Below, one piece after another: positions 16,300-25,180 of a DNA stretch of 61,697 nucleotides. The stretch is from UBA1783 sp964449115 (GTDB lineage Bacteria > Bacillota_I > Bacilli_A > Erysipelotrichales > Erysipelotrichaceae). The notes under the pieces were generated by a model. It made no database searches, was not told the origin of the DNA, and saw only the letters and a list, made by a program, of their open reading frames with translations. Made by a program: the position numbers and the translations under genes. Within the stretch, counting starts at the first letter, position 1. Every line of letters begins with the position of its first letter. The stretch spans positions 1-61,697 of the forward strand of contig CAYUXW010000009.1 of NCBI GenBank assembly GCA_964449115.1. The letters are read 5' to 3'.

Positions 16300-16461
16300 T
16301 ATTTTACAGGATGAGTATATTATCGAATGTGAAGATAAGTTTTTCTGATGAGGGGAAAATATTTTCAGATTCAAATTAAACTTGCTTAAAAAATTATTAA
16401 ACCATTTTTAGTAGATAATAAAGCTCATCAAGAAAGAGTTGCTTCGGCTTTAAAGAGTTAA
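16300..16461 (+). pseudogene. Possible decayed gene remnant
   Basis: The 315-base gap between rsmA and 16502 holds no intact gene. A protein-like frame reads LMRGKYFQIQIKLA, a TAA, then KIIKPFLVDNKAHQERVASA and ends at 16459-16461. The second half has the look of a real C-terminus, so I infer a degraded gene with an in-frame stop. I cannot name the parent family. The sequence before 16300 shows nothing. Confidence 0.25.
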
Positions 16462-16501
16462 CCATTTTTTAAAAAAGCATTTATATTATGGGTGAAAAGA
16501 T

Positions 16502-16978
16502 ATGAAAGAGTTTATGGAGTTAATTACAGAGTTCAAAGAACTATTTAGTTTTGATGTTACTATGGGTGTTATAACTTTAGTTGTCGTATATGTTTTGGTT
16601 ATGAGCTGGCATGCCAAAAACAAACCGCAATTCAAACCTAGAAGATATAAAGATATTGAAAAGGCTGTTAATATGGGCCATGTTGTTGAAGGGAAAATGA
16701 TTTCTATGTGGGAAGACACTGATGATGGTACCAGTACAGATCCAATGTCTTGGGTACATGCCAAATATTCATATGAAGTAGATGGTAAAACTTATATTTA
16801 TAGATATATGGATCGTGCGCTTGCGCCAGATTTATTAACACTTTATTATGTCAATAATCCTGCTAAGGCTTTTAGAGAAAAGCCTAATCTTGTAAAGATT
16901 TTCTTATATAATTCGGTTTTGCATTTAATTCCCTGGTCAACAGCATTAACAGTTATGTTATTATTGAAAAAAATTTGA
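16502..16978 (+). CDS. Membrane protein resembling DUF3592
   Basis: A 158-residue protein with a membrane segment at each end (about 20-38 and 138-155) and a middle domain with GHVVEGKMISMW...HAKYSYEVDGKTYIYRY...TLYYVNNPAKAFRE. That YSYEVdGktY ... yY.nNPakaf pattern is what I know of DUF3592-type proteins, whose function is unknown. GGTGAAAAGAT precedes the ATG. It stands alone between two long intergenic stretches. Confidence 0.6.
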   Translation: MKEFMELITEFKELFSFDVTMGVITLVVVYVLVMSWHAKNKPQFKPRRYKDIEKAVNMGHVVEGKMISMWEDTDDGTSTDPMSWVHAKYSYEVDGKTYIYRYMDRALAPDLLTLYYVNNPAKAFREKPNLVKIFLYNSVLHLIPWSTALTVMLLLKKI

Positions 16979-17132
16979 TAAGAAAAAAGTTTTTATAAAT
17001 GCAGATAATCAATAACTACGTTAATGCCTTAATTAATTTTAAACTGCACTTTGCAGAACAACAAAATAATAAATATGCAGGGCATATTATTATGAAACTT
17101 ACATATTGCTTTTATTTTTTATATAAAATAGT

Positions 17133-17138
17133 TATAAT
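17133..17138 (+). promoter_or_regulatory. -10 element before the 17182 gene
   Basis: TATAAT 44 bases before the start codon, with GGGAGG (17168-17173) as ribosome site. A TTGCTT lies 21 bases upstream, too far for a good -35. The rest of the 203-base gap after 16978 shows only a small CTGCA-x-TTTGCAG hairpin. Confidence 0.4.
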
Positions 17139-17181
17139 AAACTAATGGTAAAAATGTTGTTTTTAAGGGAGGAAATTAAAA

Positions 17182-18573
17182 ATGAGTCAAAAAGAAAATG
17201 ACAATAATTATCAAAACCAACAAGGATATAGCAATCAACCTAAAAAGAAAAAGGGCCTTAAAATTTTACTTGGAATTCTTGCTGTTTTCCTTGCTCTGTC
17301 AGCAGTAGGGCTTGCTATGAGCTGGAAAACAATTGCCAGTTATTTTGAAACAAAACGAAATGGTGCAATTAATGAAAGAATTCAATATGATTTAACCATT
17401 CCTGATAATTCTTGGATTGATGATAGATATGCAAATGGTTTTGGAGAGAAATATGAAGTTCAGGGTGAAGTAATTGGTGTTTCTGTTGACGGAAATACAT
17501 TAGTCACACTTACTAACTATTCAGATGGAGAAAAAATACTTCTATATGATTTATATACAGGGGATTTAATTAAGGAATTTGAAGGCAGATATTCTGACCC
17601 ATTTTCATTTAAGAGAAATGCCTATGTTACAACACACATTCCATTAATCACTCACACTCTAACTACTTCTGAATTAAGATATCTTGATTTAGAGACTTTA
17701 GAGATATATACTCTTATTCAATTTAGACTTGGAACTAATTTTGAAGTTATAGCTTTTGATAGTATATATGATTTTATTTTAGGAATGCCTTTTTCTACAG
17801 AAGAAGGAAACTATTATTCATATGCTGCATATATTGATTTAAAATTTGCTTGGGCTAAAAATTTTAGCTATCAATTTTATGATACTCAGGCGAACAGTGA
17901 TTATCTTTTCATTTCAATTGATAGCACTAAAGATAGCAATAAAAAACACCTCACTATTATTGAAAGAAAAACAGGTGAAATTGTATTAGAAAATAAAGAG
18001 ATAGATAAAGATTTAACTATTTTACAAGATGGATTTATTACAGCTGCACCTATTGACTATAGTGGTGGAATCAGTTTTCAAGATTTAGATAAAAGCGATA
18101 AAAGAGTAAATGAAGTTTATGATGTAAGAGGTAATCTGTTAGGTGAAATTATTGGTTATCCACATATACCATGGTATCCTGGACAATATTTAGGTGGATA
18201 TATTACTACCGCCAATGTATTGAATGAAGATGTTAAGAAGGCTTCTGGAATAGTCTATTTAATCAATGCTGAAGGTAAGGTGGTGGCATATTCAGTGTTT
18301 GTAAACGATATTACCTTCCCAATAACCGGGGCAAGCATTGATAAATATACTTATTCAGATATTCAAGGATGTAACAGAGATGGCTCAATAATTATCGCTC
18401 AAAAGATAGGCGATACAGTAGCGGAATATACTACTGTTATTTTGGATAATGAATTTAATGTTATTGATGAGTGCCAAATAGGTATGAATATTAGTTTTTT
18501 AACTAAATCTGGCATTTTATGGGGAGATATCAGTTACAGTACTTCATGGGTGTTGCCTCCAAAGAAAAAGTAA
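17182..18573 (+). CDS. Membrane-anchored propeller-like protein, unknown
   Basis: A 463-residue protein: a hydrophilic Asn/Gln-rich cytoplasmic tail (1-20), KKKKG, one membrane helix (about 27-47), then a large outer domain of repeated beta strands, e.g. EVIGVSVDGNTLVTLTNYSDGEKILLYDLYTGDLIKEF. Strand-turn repeats of the form L-Y-D-L-x-T-G suggest a beta-propeller of the PQQ/WD type. No catalytic motif is visible, and no partner gene is adjacent. It ends in SWVLPPKKK before a strong terminator. Confidence 0.65.
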   Translation: MSQKENDNNYQNQQGYSNQPKKKKGLKILLGILAVFLALSAVGLAMSWKTIASYFETKRNGAINERIQYDLTIPDNSWIDDRYANGFGEKYEVQGEVIGVSVDGNTLVTLTNYSDGEKILLYDLYTGDLIKEFEGRYSDPFSFKRNAYVTTHIPLITHTLTTSELRYLDLETLEIYTLIQFRLGTNFEVIAFDSIYDFILGMPFSTEEGNYYSYAAYIDLKFAWAKNFSYQFYDTQANSDYLFISIDSTKDSNKKHLTIIERKTGEIVLENKEIDKDLTILQDGFITAAPIDYSGGISFQDLDKSDKRVNEVYDVRGNLLGEIIGYPHIPWYPGQYLGGYITTANVLNEDVKKASGIVYLINAEGKVVAYSVFVNDITFPITGASIDKYTYSDIQGCNRDGSIIIAQKIGDTVAEYTTVILDNEFNVIDECQIGMNISFLTKSGILWGDISYSTSWVLPPKKK

Positions 18574-18589
18574 TTGAATTTTAAAATGT

Positions 18590-18626
18590 ATAGCTGAGAT
18601 TTAAAGATGAATCTCAGCTATTTTTT
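18590..18626 (+). terminator. Intrinsic terminator
   Basis: A perfect 12-bp stem: ATAGCTGAGATT (18590-18601) with AATCTCAGCTAT (18610-18621), then six T. Confidence 0.88.
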
Positions 18627-18722
18627 GATTAGGGCACAAAGATTTATATTGCCTGTTTACAAAAGAGAGTATAACTAATTTGCGAGCATCTTCATCCTGT
18701 GTTAGAATTGTAAGTAATGTTG

Positions 18723-18740
18723 TTGACAGTATTATGTCAA
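18723..18740. repeat. Inverted repeat before the amidase gene
   Basis: TTGACA-N6-TGTCAA, 39 bases before the start codon. The left arm also reads as a -35, but no -10 stands at the right distance, so it may be a regulator site. The sequence is too short to be sure. Confidence 0.3.
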
Positions 18741-18778
18741 TAAAAAAAGAAAAAAATTGATAATATAAGGAGGATAGG

Positions 18779-19669
18779 ATGTTAGAAATTAGAGATACCA
18801 TTTATGCTTTTAGTAAGAATGCAAAACCTGTTGCGCACATTAAAAGTGGTGAAACAGTAAAATTTATTACTGAAGATTGTTTTGGTGGGCAGATTAAAAG
18901 TGAGGATAAACTTGTAGGAGCAATAGATTGGAACAATGTCAATCCAGCTACTGGCCCAGTTTATGTAGAAGGTGCTGAACCTGGAGATGTTATTGTAGTA
19001 GATATACTTTCTATTGATGTAAAGCCTCAAGGAATAGGTTGTACAATACCGGGAGCCAGTATTTTTGACGGAGAAACGGAAATAAGAACCAAGGTATTGG
19101 AAGTTAAAGATGGCTATGTTCACTACAACGATATTAAATGGCCAGCAAATCCGATGATCGGTGTTATAGGCTGTGCACCTAGTGGAGATGATGTTGTTTC
19201 AGGTATGGCAGGAAACCATGGTGGAAACATGGACAGCAAAATAATAACCAGAGGAGCTAAAGTGTATCTTCCAGTAAGAGTAAAGGGTGGACTGTTAGCT
19301 TTAGGTGATCTTCATGCCAGCATGGCTGATGGTGAAATGATTGGAGCTGGAGTAGAAATAGCAGGAGAAGTTGTAGCTACTGTAAGTCTGATAAAGAATT
19401 TTGAACTTAATTGGCCAGTAACTGAAACTGAGGAGGCCTTTTATGTGAATACCTCTGCTCCAAGCTATGATGAAGCTGCTGAGTCAGGATATAGAGAAAT
19501 TCATAGACTTATTATGAATGCTTATGGTTGGGATTTTACAGATGCTGCAATCTATATGAGTCTTCAGGGTGATTTATGTGCTAACCAGACAGTACTAATG
19601 TCAAGTTGGGGTTATAATATTCGTGTAGGAACTCCAAAGGTTCCTTCAAAGAGAAGACTTATTGGATGA
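18779..19669 (+). CDS. Acetamidase/formamidase family protein
   Basis: A 296-residue cytoplasmic hydrolase of the FmdA/AmdA family, which cleaves small amides to ammonia and the acid. Family markers are ATGPVYVEGAEPGDVIVVDIL near residues 60-80, the GVIGCAPSG and MAGNHGGNMDS segments in the middle, LPVRVKGGLLALGDLHASMADGE (metal ligands D and H), and SLQGDLCANQTV near the end. AAGGAGG lies five bases before the ATG. It appears single; no amide transporter is adjacent. The exact substrate cannot be told. Confidence 0.9.
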   Translation: MLEIRDTIYAFSKNAKPVAHIKSGETVKFITEDCFGGQIKSEDKLVGAIDWNNVNPATGPVYVEGAEPGDVIVVDILSIDVKPQGIGCTIPGASIFDGETEIRTKVLEVKDGYVHYNDIKWPANPMIGVIGCAPSGDDVVSGMAGNHGGNMDSKIITRGAKVYLPVRVKGGLLALGDLHASMADGEMIGAGVEIAGEVVATVSLIKNFELNWPVTETEEAFYVNTSAPSYDEAAESGYREIHRLIMNAYGWDFTDAAIYMSLQGDLCANQTVLMSSWGYNIRVGTPKVPSKRRLIG

Positions 19670-19696
19670 TGTTTTAATAAAGATATTCAAATTATG

Positions 19697-19740
19697 AAAA
19701 GAGTTTCGTTAATCAATTATCGATTTCGAAACTCTTTTTT
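19697..19740 (+). terminator. Intrinsic terminator
   Basis: AAAAGAGTTTCG (19697-19708) pairs perfectly with CGAAACTCTTTT (19727-19738), with a T-run; the loop is 18 bases. Confidence 0.85.
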
Positions 19741-19843
19741 ATTTATTATCATCTATTATACAAATATTGATATAAAATGATACAATTAACTTGTTTTTAG
19801 TATGGTATTCAGATTATATACAAAGATAAATGGGGGTGGATAT

Positions 19844-20497
19844 ATGAATATAAAAGAACGCTTAAAACAATTTAAAGAAACAGAGTATGATGTAAACAAA
19901 GAAAAGTATGAAAAAATTGTCTCATCTCAAAATCCACATACACTTGTGATTACCTGTTCGGATTCACGCATTGATGTAGAAAAAATAATGCAGGCAGATC
20001 CAGGGGAGATATTTCATATTAGAAATGTAGCTAATATCGTTCCAAGAGCCAAAAAGCCGAAAGAACATGCCGATATTATATCGGCTTTAGAATATGGAGT
20101 TAAGGTATTGGAAGTGGAGAATATCGTTGTTTGTGGACACTCAAACTGTGGTGGCTGTGGGGCTATGTTAAATGTTCATGGCTATGAAGAGACTTTGCCA
20201 TATACTTCAGAATGGATAAAACAAAGCGTTTTGCTGGCTGACTGTGTTAAAGAAAAATATCCAGATAAGTCTGAAAAGGAACAGGCAACGATATTGGAGA
20301 AGTTAAATGTACTTCAACAACTGGATAATCTTATGATATATGATTTTGTAAAAGAAAAAGTAGAAGCTGGAAAGCTTGAATTGTTGGGTCTTTACTTTGA
20401 CTTAAATACTGGCATTGTTTCAGAATGCAGGTACGATGAAAGTCTGGAAGACTTATTAAAAGTGATAGCGGTTAAAAAGAAAGATTTACTGCAATAA
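19844..20497 (+). CDS. Beta-class carbonic anhydrase
   Basis: Interconverts CO2 and bicarbonate. The 217-residue protein has the zinc and catalytic residues of the class: TCSDSRID (Cys, Asp/Arg pair), then HSNCGGCGAM (His and Cys), and the HIRNVANIVP segment. I set the start at ATG 19844 with GGGGGTGG upstream; the open frame runs 14 codons further, without a ribosome site. It is a single gene between terminators. Confidence 0.94.
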   Translation: MNIKERLKQFKETEYDVNKEKYEKIVSSQNPHTLVITCSDSRIDVEKIMQADPGEIFHIRNVANIVPRAKKPKEHADIISALEYGVKVLEVENIVVCGHSNCGGCGAMLNVHGYEETLPYTSEWIKQSVLLADCVKEKYPDKSEKEQATILEKLNVLQQLDNLMIYDFVKEKVEAGKLELLGLYFDLNTGIVSECRYDESLEDLLKVIAVKKKDLLQ

Positions 20498-20556
20498 TAC
20501 TACTAGATGCAAACATAATCAAAATTTAAGTTTTTAATACTTGCTGAAATAATATG

Positions 20557-20590
20557 ATCCGAGCAACAGGAATTGAGGCTCGGATTTTTA
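20557..20590 (+). terminator. Intrinsic terminator
   Basis: ATCCGAGC (20557-20564) pairs with GCTCGGAT (20578-20585), followed by TTTTATT. It ends the carbonic anhydrase transcript. Confidence 0.82.
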
Positions 20591-20736
20591 TTGGTTGAAA
20601 ATAATTTCGCCATCAATATGCTATTACCACCAAAACAACAAAAATGGCTTTGATTTATTTTATAAATATGGTTTAATTAATTGTCATATGGAAAGGAAAC
20701 TGTCAAGATAAGTAGTTTTGATGTTAAGATATTTGT

Positions 20737-21570
20737 ATGATTGAAAAAGCATATGGAAAGATAAATATAAGTATAGATGTAATAAGCAAAAGGCAAGATG
20801 GATACCATGACATGGACATGATAATGGTTCCGATTAATCTATATGATGTAATAGATATTGAAGTTGCTGAAAAAGAAAGTTATTGGTGCAACGATGATTT
20901 ACCATACGATGAAAGCAACATCATTTATCAATGTATTGAATTATTAAGGAAAGAACATAGTTTTAAAGAACAATTTTCGATAAAGATTACTAAAAATATT
21001 CCACAAGAAGCAGGACTGGCTGGTGGCAGTGCTGATGGTGCGGCAGCTTTAAGAATAGTAAATAAGCTGTTAAACTTAAATTTATCTATCAATCAGCTTG
21101 CCTGTCTGGGTAAAAAAATTGGTGCGGATATTCCTTTCTGTGTGTATCAGCAAACCGCTAGAGTTAGAGGAATTGGAGATATTGTCGAACCATTTGATCT
21201 GAGTGTGGATTATGATGTTCTTTTGATTAAGCCTGAACAAGGTGTAGATACTAAAACAGCTTTTGAAATACTGGATTTGGAAAAGTGCCCTCATCCGGAT
21301 ATTGAAAAAGTGAAGTATGCTTTGATTAATAATGAACCTTTAAAGGATTTGTTAGGAAATTCTTTATTATATTCAGCTAAGAGGCTGGTTCCAGAAGTGT
21401 TTCAAATTATAAAAGAATGCAAAGAAATGGGCTATGAAGATGTACTGATGACAGGTAGTGGCTCAACAGTTTTTGTTCTGTTAGAAAAAGGGCAGGATTG
21501 TAAAGACTTGCATCAGTTTATGCAGGAAAAATATCCTTTTGTTTTGCGAACTTCTATCTTAACTAAGTAG
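20737..21570 (+). CDS. ispE: 4-diphosphocytidyl-2-C-methyl-D-erythritol kinase
   Basis: GHMP-family kinase of the non-mevalonate isoprenoid pathway. The 277-residue protein starts AYGKINISIDVISKRQDGYHD, has the ATP motif PQEAGLAGGSADGAAALR (near 90-107), and ends with MTGSGSTVFVL, the third GHMP motif. The Shine-Dalgarno is weak (AAGAT). In many Firmicutes ispE precedes purR, spoVG and glmU; here glmU follows after 54 bases with neither purR nor spoVG between. Confidence 0.95.
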   Translation: MIEKAYGKINISIDVISKRQDGYHDMDMIMVPINLYDVIDIEVAEKESYWCNDDLPYDESNIIYQCIELLRKEHSFKEQFSIKITKNIPQEAGLAGGSADGAAALRIVNKLLNLNLSINQLACLGKKIGADIPFCVYQQTARVRGIGDIVEPFDLSVDYDVLLIKPEQGVDTKTAFEILDLEKCPHPDIEKVKYALINNEPLKDLLGNSLLYSAKRLVPEVFQIIKECKEMGYEDVLMTGSGSTVFVLLEKGQDCKDLHQFMQEKYPFVLRTSILTK

Positions 21571-21624
21571 AAAAAAGGGTATTAAAATGTTACAATAACT
21601 ATGTATGCTTTTAAGGAGAGAGTT

Positions 21625-22980
21625 ATGATTTCAGCAATTGTTATGGCTGCCGGCAGAGGCACAAGAATGAATTCAAAACATGCAAAAACAATGCATAAAA
21701 TATTAGGCAAACCAATGGTTGAACATACTTATGATGTGTTGGAAAAAATTGGGGTTGAGAATAAAGTTTTTATTGTTGGCTATGGTAAAGAAGAGATTAT
21801 GAGTCATTTGCGGGATAAAGTTCAATATGCTGTGCAAGAACCTTTACTTGGAACTGCTCATGCTGTCATGCAGGCAGAACAATTAAAAGAAAACGTAGGA
21901 AAAACTTTAATCATCAATGGAGATTGTCCTCTAATTACAGCAGAAACATATAAATTGTTATTAGAAAAAACAACTGAAGAATATCCACTGGTGGTACTTA
22001 CTACCGTGTTAAAAGAACCAGGAAGTTATGGCCGGGTCGTTAGAGAAGATGATCAACTGTTGGAAATTGTAGAAAGAAAAGACTGCAATGAAAAACAGGT
22101 TGAAATTAAAGAAATCAATGCTGGTATCTACTGTGTTGATAATGAACTTTTATGGCAATATTTACCAGAAGTGGATAATAACAACAATCAGAAGGAATAT
22201 TACATTACTGATCTGGTTAAAATATTTAGAAAGCATGGTCATAAAGTTATGCCATTGCTTATTGAAGATTTTGAAGAACTTCAAGGTATCAATTCAATGA
22301 AAGAGTTGGCCAGTGCTACAAGATGGATGCAGATGAAGGTTAATTCTTACTGGATGGATAGGGGAGTTAATATTATCGATCCAGAAAGAACATATATTTC
22401 TACGGATGCGATTATTGGTTCAGATACCATTATTTATCCAAACGTCAGAATAGAGGGGCAGGCAATAATCGGTGAGGACAACGTTTTAACTGAAGGAACC
22501 TATTTAGAAAATGTAACTTTCGGCAATAACAATACTATTAAATGCAGTAGAATTACCGATTCAAAAATTGGCAACAATGTAACAATTGGACCAAACAGCC
22601 ACTTAAGAAACGGCTGTGAAATTGCCGATAAAGCTCACATTGGCAATTATGTGGAAATGAAAAATGTTAAATTTGGTCACGACAGTAAATGTGCACATCT
22701 AACCTATTTAGGTGATACAACAGTTGGAGAATATTGTAACTTCGGCTGTGGTGTGGTTACTGTCAATTATGATGGGAAATATAAATACCATACAGAAATA
22801 GGTGATCATGTATTTATTGGCAGCAATGTAAATCTTATCGCACCGGTGAATATTGGTGATTATACAGTATTGGCCGCTGGCTCAACCATTACCGCGGATG
22901 TTAAAGAAGGCGATTTGGCTATTGCTAGAGTAAGACAAGAAATTAAACCAGGATATGGGTTTAAGTATTTAAATAAATAA
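21625..22980 (+). CDS. glmU: Bifunctional UDP-GlcNAc synthase GlmU
   Basis: Acetylates glucosamine-1-phosphate and then uridylylates it to UDP-GlcNAc for the wall. The 451-residue protein has the pyrophosphorylase start AIVMAAGRGTRMNS with substrate loops (LGTAHAV, INGDCPLI), then a left-handed beta-helix from about residue 250 with hexapeptide repeats, and the acetyltransferase tail NYDGKYKYHTEIGDHVFIG. AAGGAGAG fixes the start at 21625; an in-frame ATG at 21601 has no such site. Confidence 0.97.
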   Translation: MISAIVMAAGRGTRMNSKHAKTMHKILGKPMVEHTYDVLEKIGVENKVFIVGYGKEEIMSHLRDKVQYAVQEPLLGTAHAVMQAEQLKENVGKTLIINGDCPLITAETYKLLLEKTTEEYPLVVLTTVLKEPGSYGRVVREDDQLLEIVERKDCNEKQVEIKEINAGIYCVDNELLWQYLPEVDNNNNQKEYYITDLVKIFRKHGHKVMPLLIEDFEELQGINSMKELASATRWMQMKVNSYWMDRGVNIIDPERTYISTDAIIGSDTIIYPNVRIEGQAIIGEDNVLTEGTYLENVTFGNNNTIKCSRITDSKIGNNVTIGPNSHLRNGCEIADKAHIGNYVEMKNVKFGHDSKCAHLTYLGDTTVGEYCNFGCGVVTVNYDGKYKYHTEIGDHVFIGSNVNLIAPVNIGDYTVLAAGSTITADVKEGDLAIARVRQEIKPGYGFKYLNK

Positions 22981-22999
22981 AAGGGGAGGGTGAAGTCTT

Positions 23000-23977
23000 A
23001 TGGACAACATTGTAATATTCTCGCTGTCATCATCAAAAGAACTGACAAAAGAAATTGTCAACATTTTGGGTGTTGAGCAGGGAGAAATAGCAGTGACTCG
23101 TTTTGCTGATGGTGAGGTCCTTGTTGAGCCTCAGCAGTCAGTTAGAGGAAAACATGTATTTATTATTCAATCAACGTGCGCTCCAGTAAATGACAAGCTG
23201 ATGGAACTGTTAATTTGTTTAGATGCTTGTAGAAGAGCGAGTTGTAAAGAAGTAACTTGTGTAATCCCTTATTATGGTTATGCAAGACAAGATAGAAAAG
23301 CCAGAGCTAGACAACCGATTACCGCTAGACTGGTGGCTGATTTGATTCAGGCAGCTGGTGCAGATAGAGTTGTGGCAGTAGATTTGCATGCTCCACAAAT
23401 TCAAGGATATTTCAAAATACCTTCAGACAACCTGACAGCAGTCGATATGATTGGACAATATTTTAGAAATCAGAAAATGCACAATGTCGTTTTAGTATCA
23501 CCTGACCATGGTGGAGCAATCAGGGCTAGAAATCTGGCTAACAGCATTCCTGATAGTTCAATCGCTATTATTGATAAACGTCGTGTTAGGCCTAATTATG
23601 CAGAGTCAATGAACCTGATAGGTGATGTAAGAGGTAAAGACTGTATTATTATTGATGATCTGGTTGACACCGGTGGTTCACTGTTAGGCTGTATGAAAAT
23701 GCTGAAAGAAAATGGTGCATTAGATATATATTGTGCTGCAACTCATGGAGTTTTTTCTAAAAATGCAATGCAGAAAATTGCAGAAAGTGGAGTAAAAGAA
23801 TTTGTTATTACTAACTCTATTGAAAGAACTGAAGAGGAACTGAAAGCAGTGCCTAATGTCAAGGTTTTATCAATAGCATTGCTTCTGGCAAAAAGTATAG
23901 AGTCAATTGCCTGTAATAAACCAATCTCTAATGTTTATTTATTGTTCCATTCTGATGAAGAGGATGAAACAAATTAA
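23000..23977 (+). CDS. prs: Ribose-phosphate pyrophosphokinase
   Basis: Makes PRPP from ribose-5-phosphate and ATP. The 325-residue protein has the flexible loop YYGYARQDRKARARQPIT, VVAVDLHAPQIQGYF, and the PRPP loop CIIIDDLVDTGGSL. AAGGGGAGGG precedes it. It lies 19 bases after glmU, the classical glmU-prs pair. PRPP feeds xpt and hpt, both in this window. Ends at a terminator. Confidence 0.96.
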   Translation: MDNIVIFSLSSSKELTKEIVNILGVEQGEIAVTRFADGEVLVEPQQSVRGKHVFIIQSTCAPVNDKLMELLICLDACRRASCKEVTCVIPYYGYARQDRKARARQPITARLVADLIQAAGADRVVAVDLHAPQIQGYFKIPSDNLTAVDMIGQYFRNQKMHNVVLVSPDHGGAIRARNLANSIPDSSIAIIDKRRVRPNYAESMNLIGDVRGKDCIIIDDLVDTGGSLLGCMKMLKENGALDIYCAATHGVFSKNAMQKIAESGVKEFVITNSIERTEEELKAVPNVKVLSIALLLAKSIESIACNKPISNVYLLFHSDEEDETN

Positions 23978-23987
23978 AAAAACAATC

Positions 23988-24019
23988 AGCAAGTCCCAAA
24001 AAAAGGATTTGCTTTTTTT
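23988..24019 (+). terminator. Intrinsic terminator after prs
   Basis: AGCAAGTCC pairs with GGATTTGCT (one G-T pair) around a run of A, followed by seven T. It closes ispE-glmU-prs. Confidence 0.8.
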
Positions 24020-24112
24020 ATTGGAAATATAATCAAGCAGTTACTAAAAATGAAATTAAAACAATTAAACAATAATAGTGATATTAAAATATTTTTCTAT
24101 AAAAGGTAGAAG

Positions 24113-24141
24113 CAAATAAAAAAGCGACTTTTGTGTCGCTT
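24113..24141 (-). terminator. Terminator of the minus-strand 24175 gene
   Basis: AAGCGAC (24122-24128) and GTCGCTT (24135-24141) form the stem; on the minus strand it runs into a T-rich tail (the complement of AAATAAAAAA). Confidence 0.75.
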
Positions 24142-24174
24142 AAAATATAAATATAGCGATATAAAAGATGTTCT

Positions 24175-24537
24175 TTATTTGCCGTGAAGAACATTTCTTT
24201 CAGCTTCAGATAAAGATTTGTCTTTTATGATGTCTTTGCCAGTATTGTAGCTGTCGACATTTTTATAAGAGTATTTCTTTTGATATTTATGGAATTCACT
24301 ACGAGAATGTGGATGTTCTTTTTCTGATTCTGCCTTGGCAGCATTATTTGCTTGTGAAGAAAGAATATTTTCAAATTGTGAAGAAACGTATCTTGTTACT
24401 CTGCCTGCCTCTTTATTGGCTTTCATTGATGTTATAGTTACATAAATAAAGAAGGCAATAAATGAGAAAAACAGGATAGGAAAGACAAGTGTAATTATAT
24501 CAAAGAAACCAAAGGGATCAAATAATAAACCTGGCAT
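24175..24537 (-). CDS. Single-pass membrane protein, unknown
   Basis: A 120-residue protein with a hydrophobic N-terminal segment (about 11-34, FDIITLVFPILFFSFIAFFIYV), then a charged cytoplasmic tail with Ser, His and Lys. I know no family for it with confidence. AAGGAGG stands seven bases before ATG 24537. It is divergent from the Hsp20 gene and separated by the heat-shock control region. Confidence 0.65.
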   Translation of the reverse strand: MPGLLFDPFGFFDIITLVFPILFFSFIAFFIYVTITSMKANKEAGRVTRYVSSQFENILSSQANNAAKAESEKEHPHSRSEFHKYQKKYSYKNVDSYNTGKDIIKDKSLSEAERNVLHGK

Positions 24538-24626
24538 AACTAAACCTCCTTAATCTATTTCTATTATACAGTATTTTTTAGAATATGGAATAAGCAATTT
24601 AAAAAATAAGCAAAAATTTCAAAAAG

Positions 24627-24653
24627 TTAGCACTTGGGGGTTGACAGTGCTAA
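24627..24653. promoter_or_regulatory. CIRCE element 1 (HrcA operator)
   Basis: TTAGCACTT-N9-CAGTGCTAA: eight of nine positions of each arm match the CIRCE consensus TTAGCACTC-N9-GAGTGCTAA. The -35 TTGACA lies within it, so HrcA bound here would block RNA polymerase. Confidence 0.85.
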
Positions 24654-24669
24654 AAATGATTGTTATAAT
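24641..24669 (+). promoter_or_regulatory. Consensus sigma-A promoter of hsp20
   Basis: TTGACA (24641-24646), 17 bases, TATAAT (24664-24669): a perfect consensus, as expected for a strong promoter held down by a repressor. Confidence 0.9.
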
Positions 24670-24673
24670 AAAA

Positions 24674-24700
24674 TTGGCACTAGGGTATGGAGAGTGCTAA
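24674..24700. promoter_or_regulatory. CIRCE element 2 (HrcA operator)
   Basis: TTGGCACTA-N9-GAGTGCTAA, seven of nine left-arm bases matching and a perfect right arm. It sits at the predicted transcript start, 47 bases after the first element. In the mRNA it would lie in the 5' leader before AAAGGAG. Confidence 0.8.
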
Positions 24701-24721
24701 GTTAAAAAAAGGAGTGATTTT

Positions 24722-25132
24722 ATGTTTAATTATTTAAGCCCAAGAAGATTTGAAAAAATGTTTGATGATTTCTTTAAACCATCATTTGTTACGACAGGTT
24801 CGAATATGAGTATGAGAACGGATATCATTGAAAAGGAAAATGAATATATTTTAGAGATTGAACTAGCAGGATATGGTAAAGATGATGTCAAGTTATCTAT
24901 TGATGATGGCTATCTAAAGGTAGAAGCTAATAAAACAGTTGAAAGAGATAACTCTACTGAAAAGGTTGTCCATAAGGAAAGATACTATGGAAGTCAATCA
25001 AGAAGTTTCTATGTTGGTAATGTTGATCAGCAGTTAATTCAAGCTAAGTATAATGATGGAGTCTTGGAAGTCAGTATACCTAAAGAACAACTTAAGTTAG
25101 AAGAAAAGACTAAATATATCAGCATTGAATAA
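24722..25132 (+). CDS. Hsp20-family small heat-shock protein
   Basis: ATP-independent holdase, 136 residues. The N-terminal arm (NYLSPRRFEKMFDDFF) is followed by the alpha-crystallin domain from about residue 37 (MRTDIIEKENEYILEIELAGYGKDDVKLSIDDGYLKVEA) and a short C-terminal tail. The loop YNDGVLEVSIPK replaces the usual A-x3-GVL-x-I-x2-PK with the same layout. Two CIRCE sites around a consensus promoter show HrcA control. Confidence 0.94.
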   Translation: MFNYLSPRRFEKMFDDFFKPSFVTTGSNMSMRTDIIEKENEYILEIELAGYGKDDVKLSIDDGYLKVEANKTVERDNSTEKVVHKERYYGSQSRSFYVGNVDQQLIQAKYNDGVLEVSIPKEQLKLEEKTKYISIE

Positions 25133-25140
25133 GTCAGTGC

Positions 25141-25164
25141 AGACAGGGAGACCTGTCTTTTTTT
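25141..25164 (+). terminator. Intrinsic terminator after hsp20
   Basis: AGACAGG-GAGA-CCTGTCT with seven T. The next gene's promoter starts directly behind it. Confidence 0.88.
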
Positions 25165-25165
25165 G

Positions 25166-25174
25166 TGTTATAAT
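25166..25174 (+). promoter_or_regulatory. Extended -10 for a leaderless alkD-like gene
   Basis: TGT-TATAAT ends six bases before the ATG at 25181, so the expected transcript start is the start codon itself. No Shine-Dalgarno is present. Confidence 0.6.
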
Positions 25175-25180
25175 ATTTCC

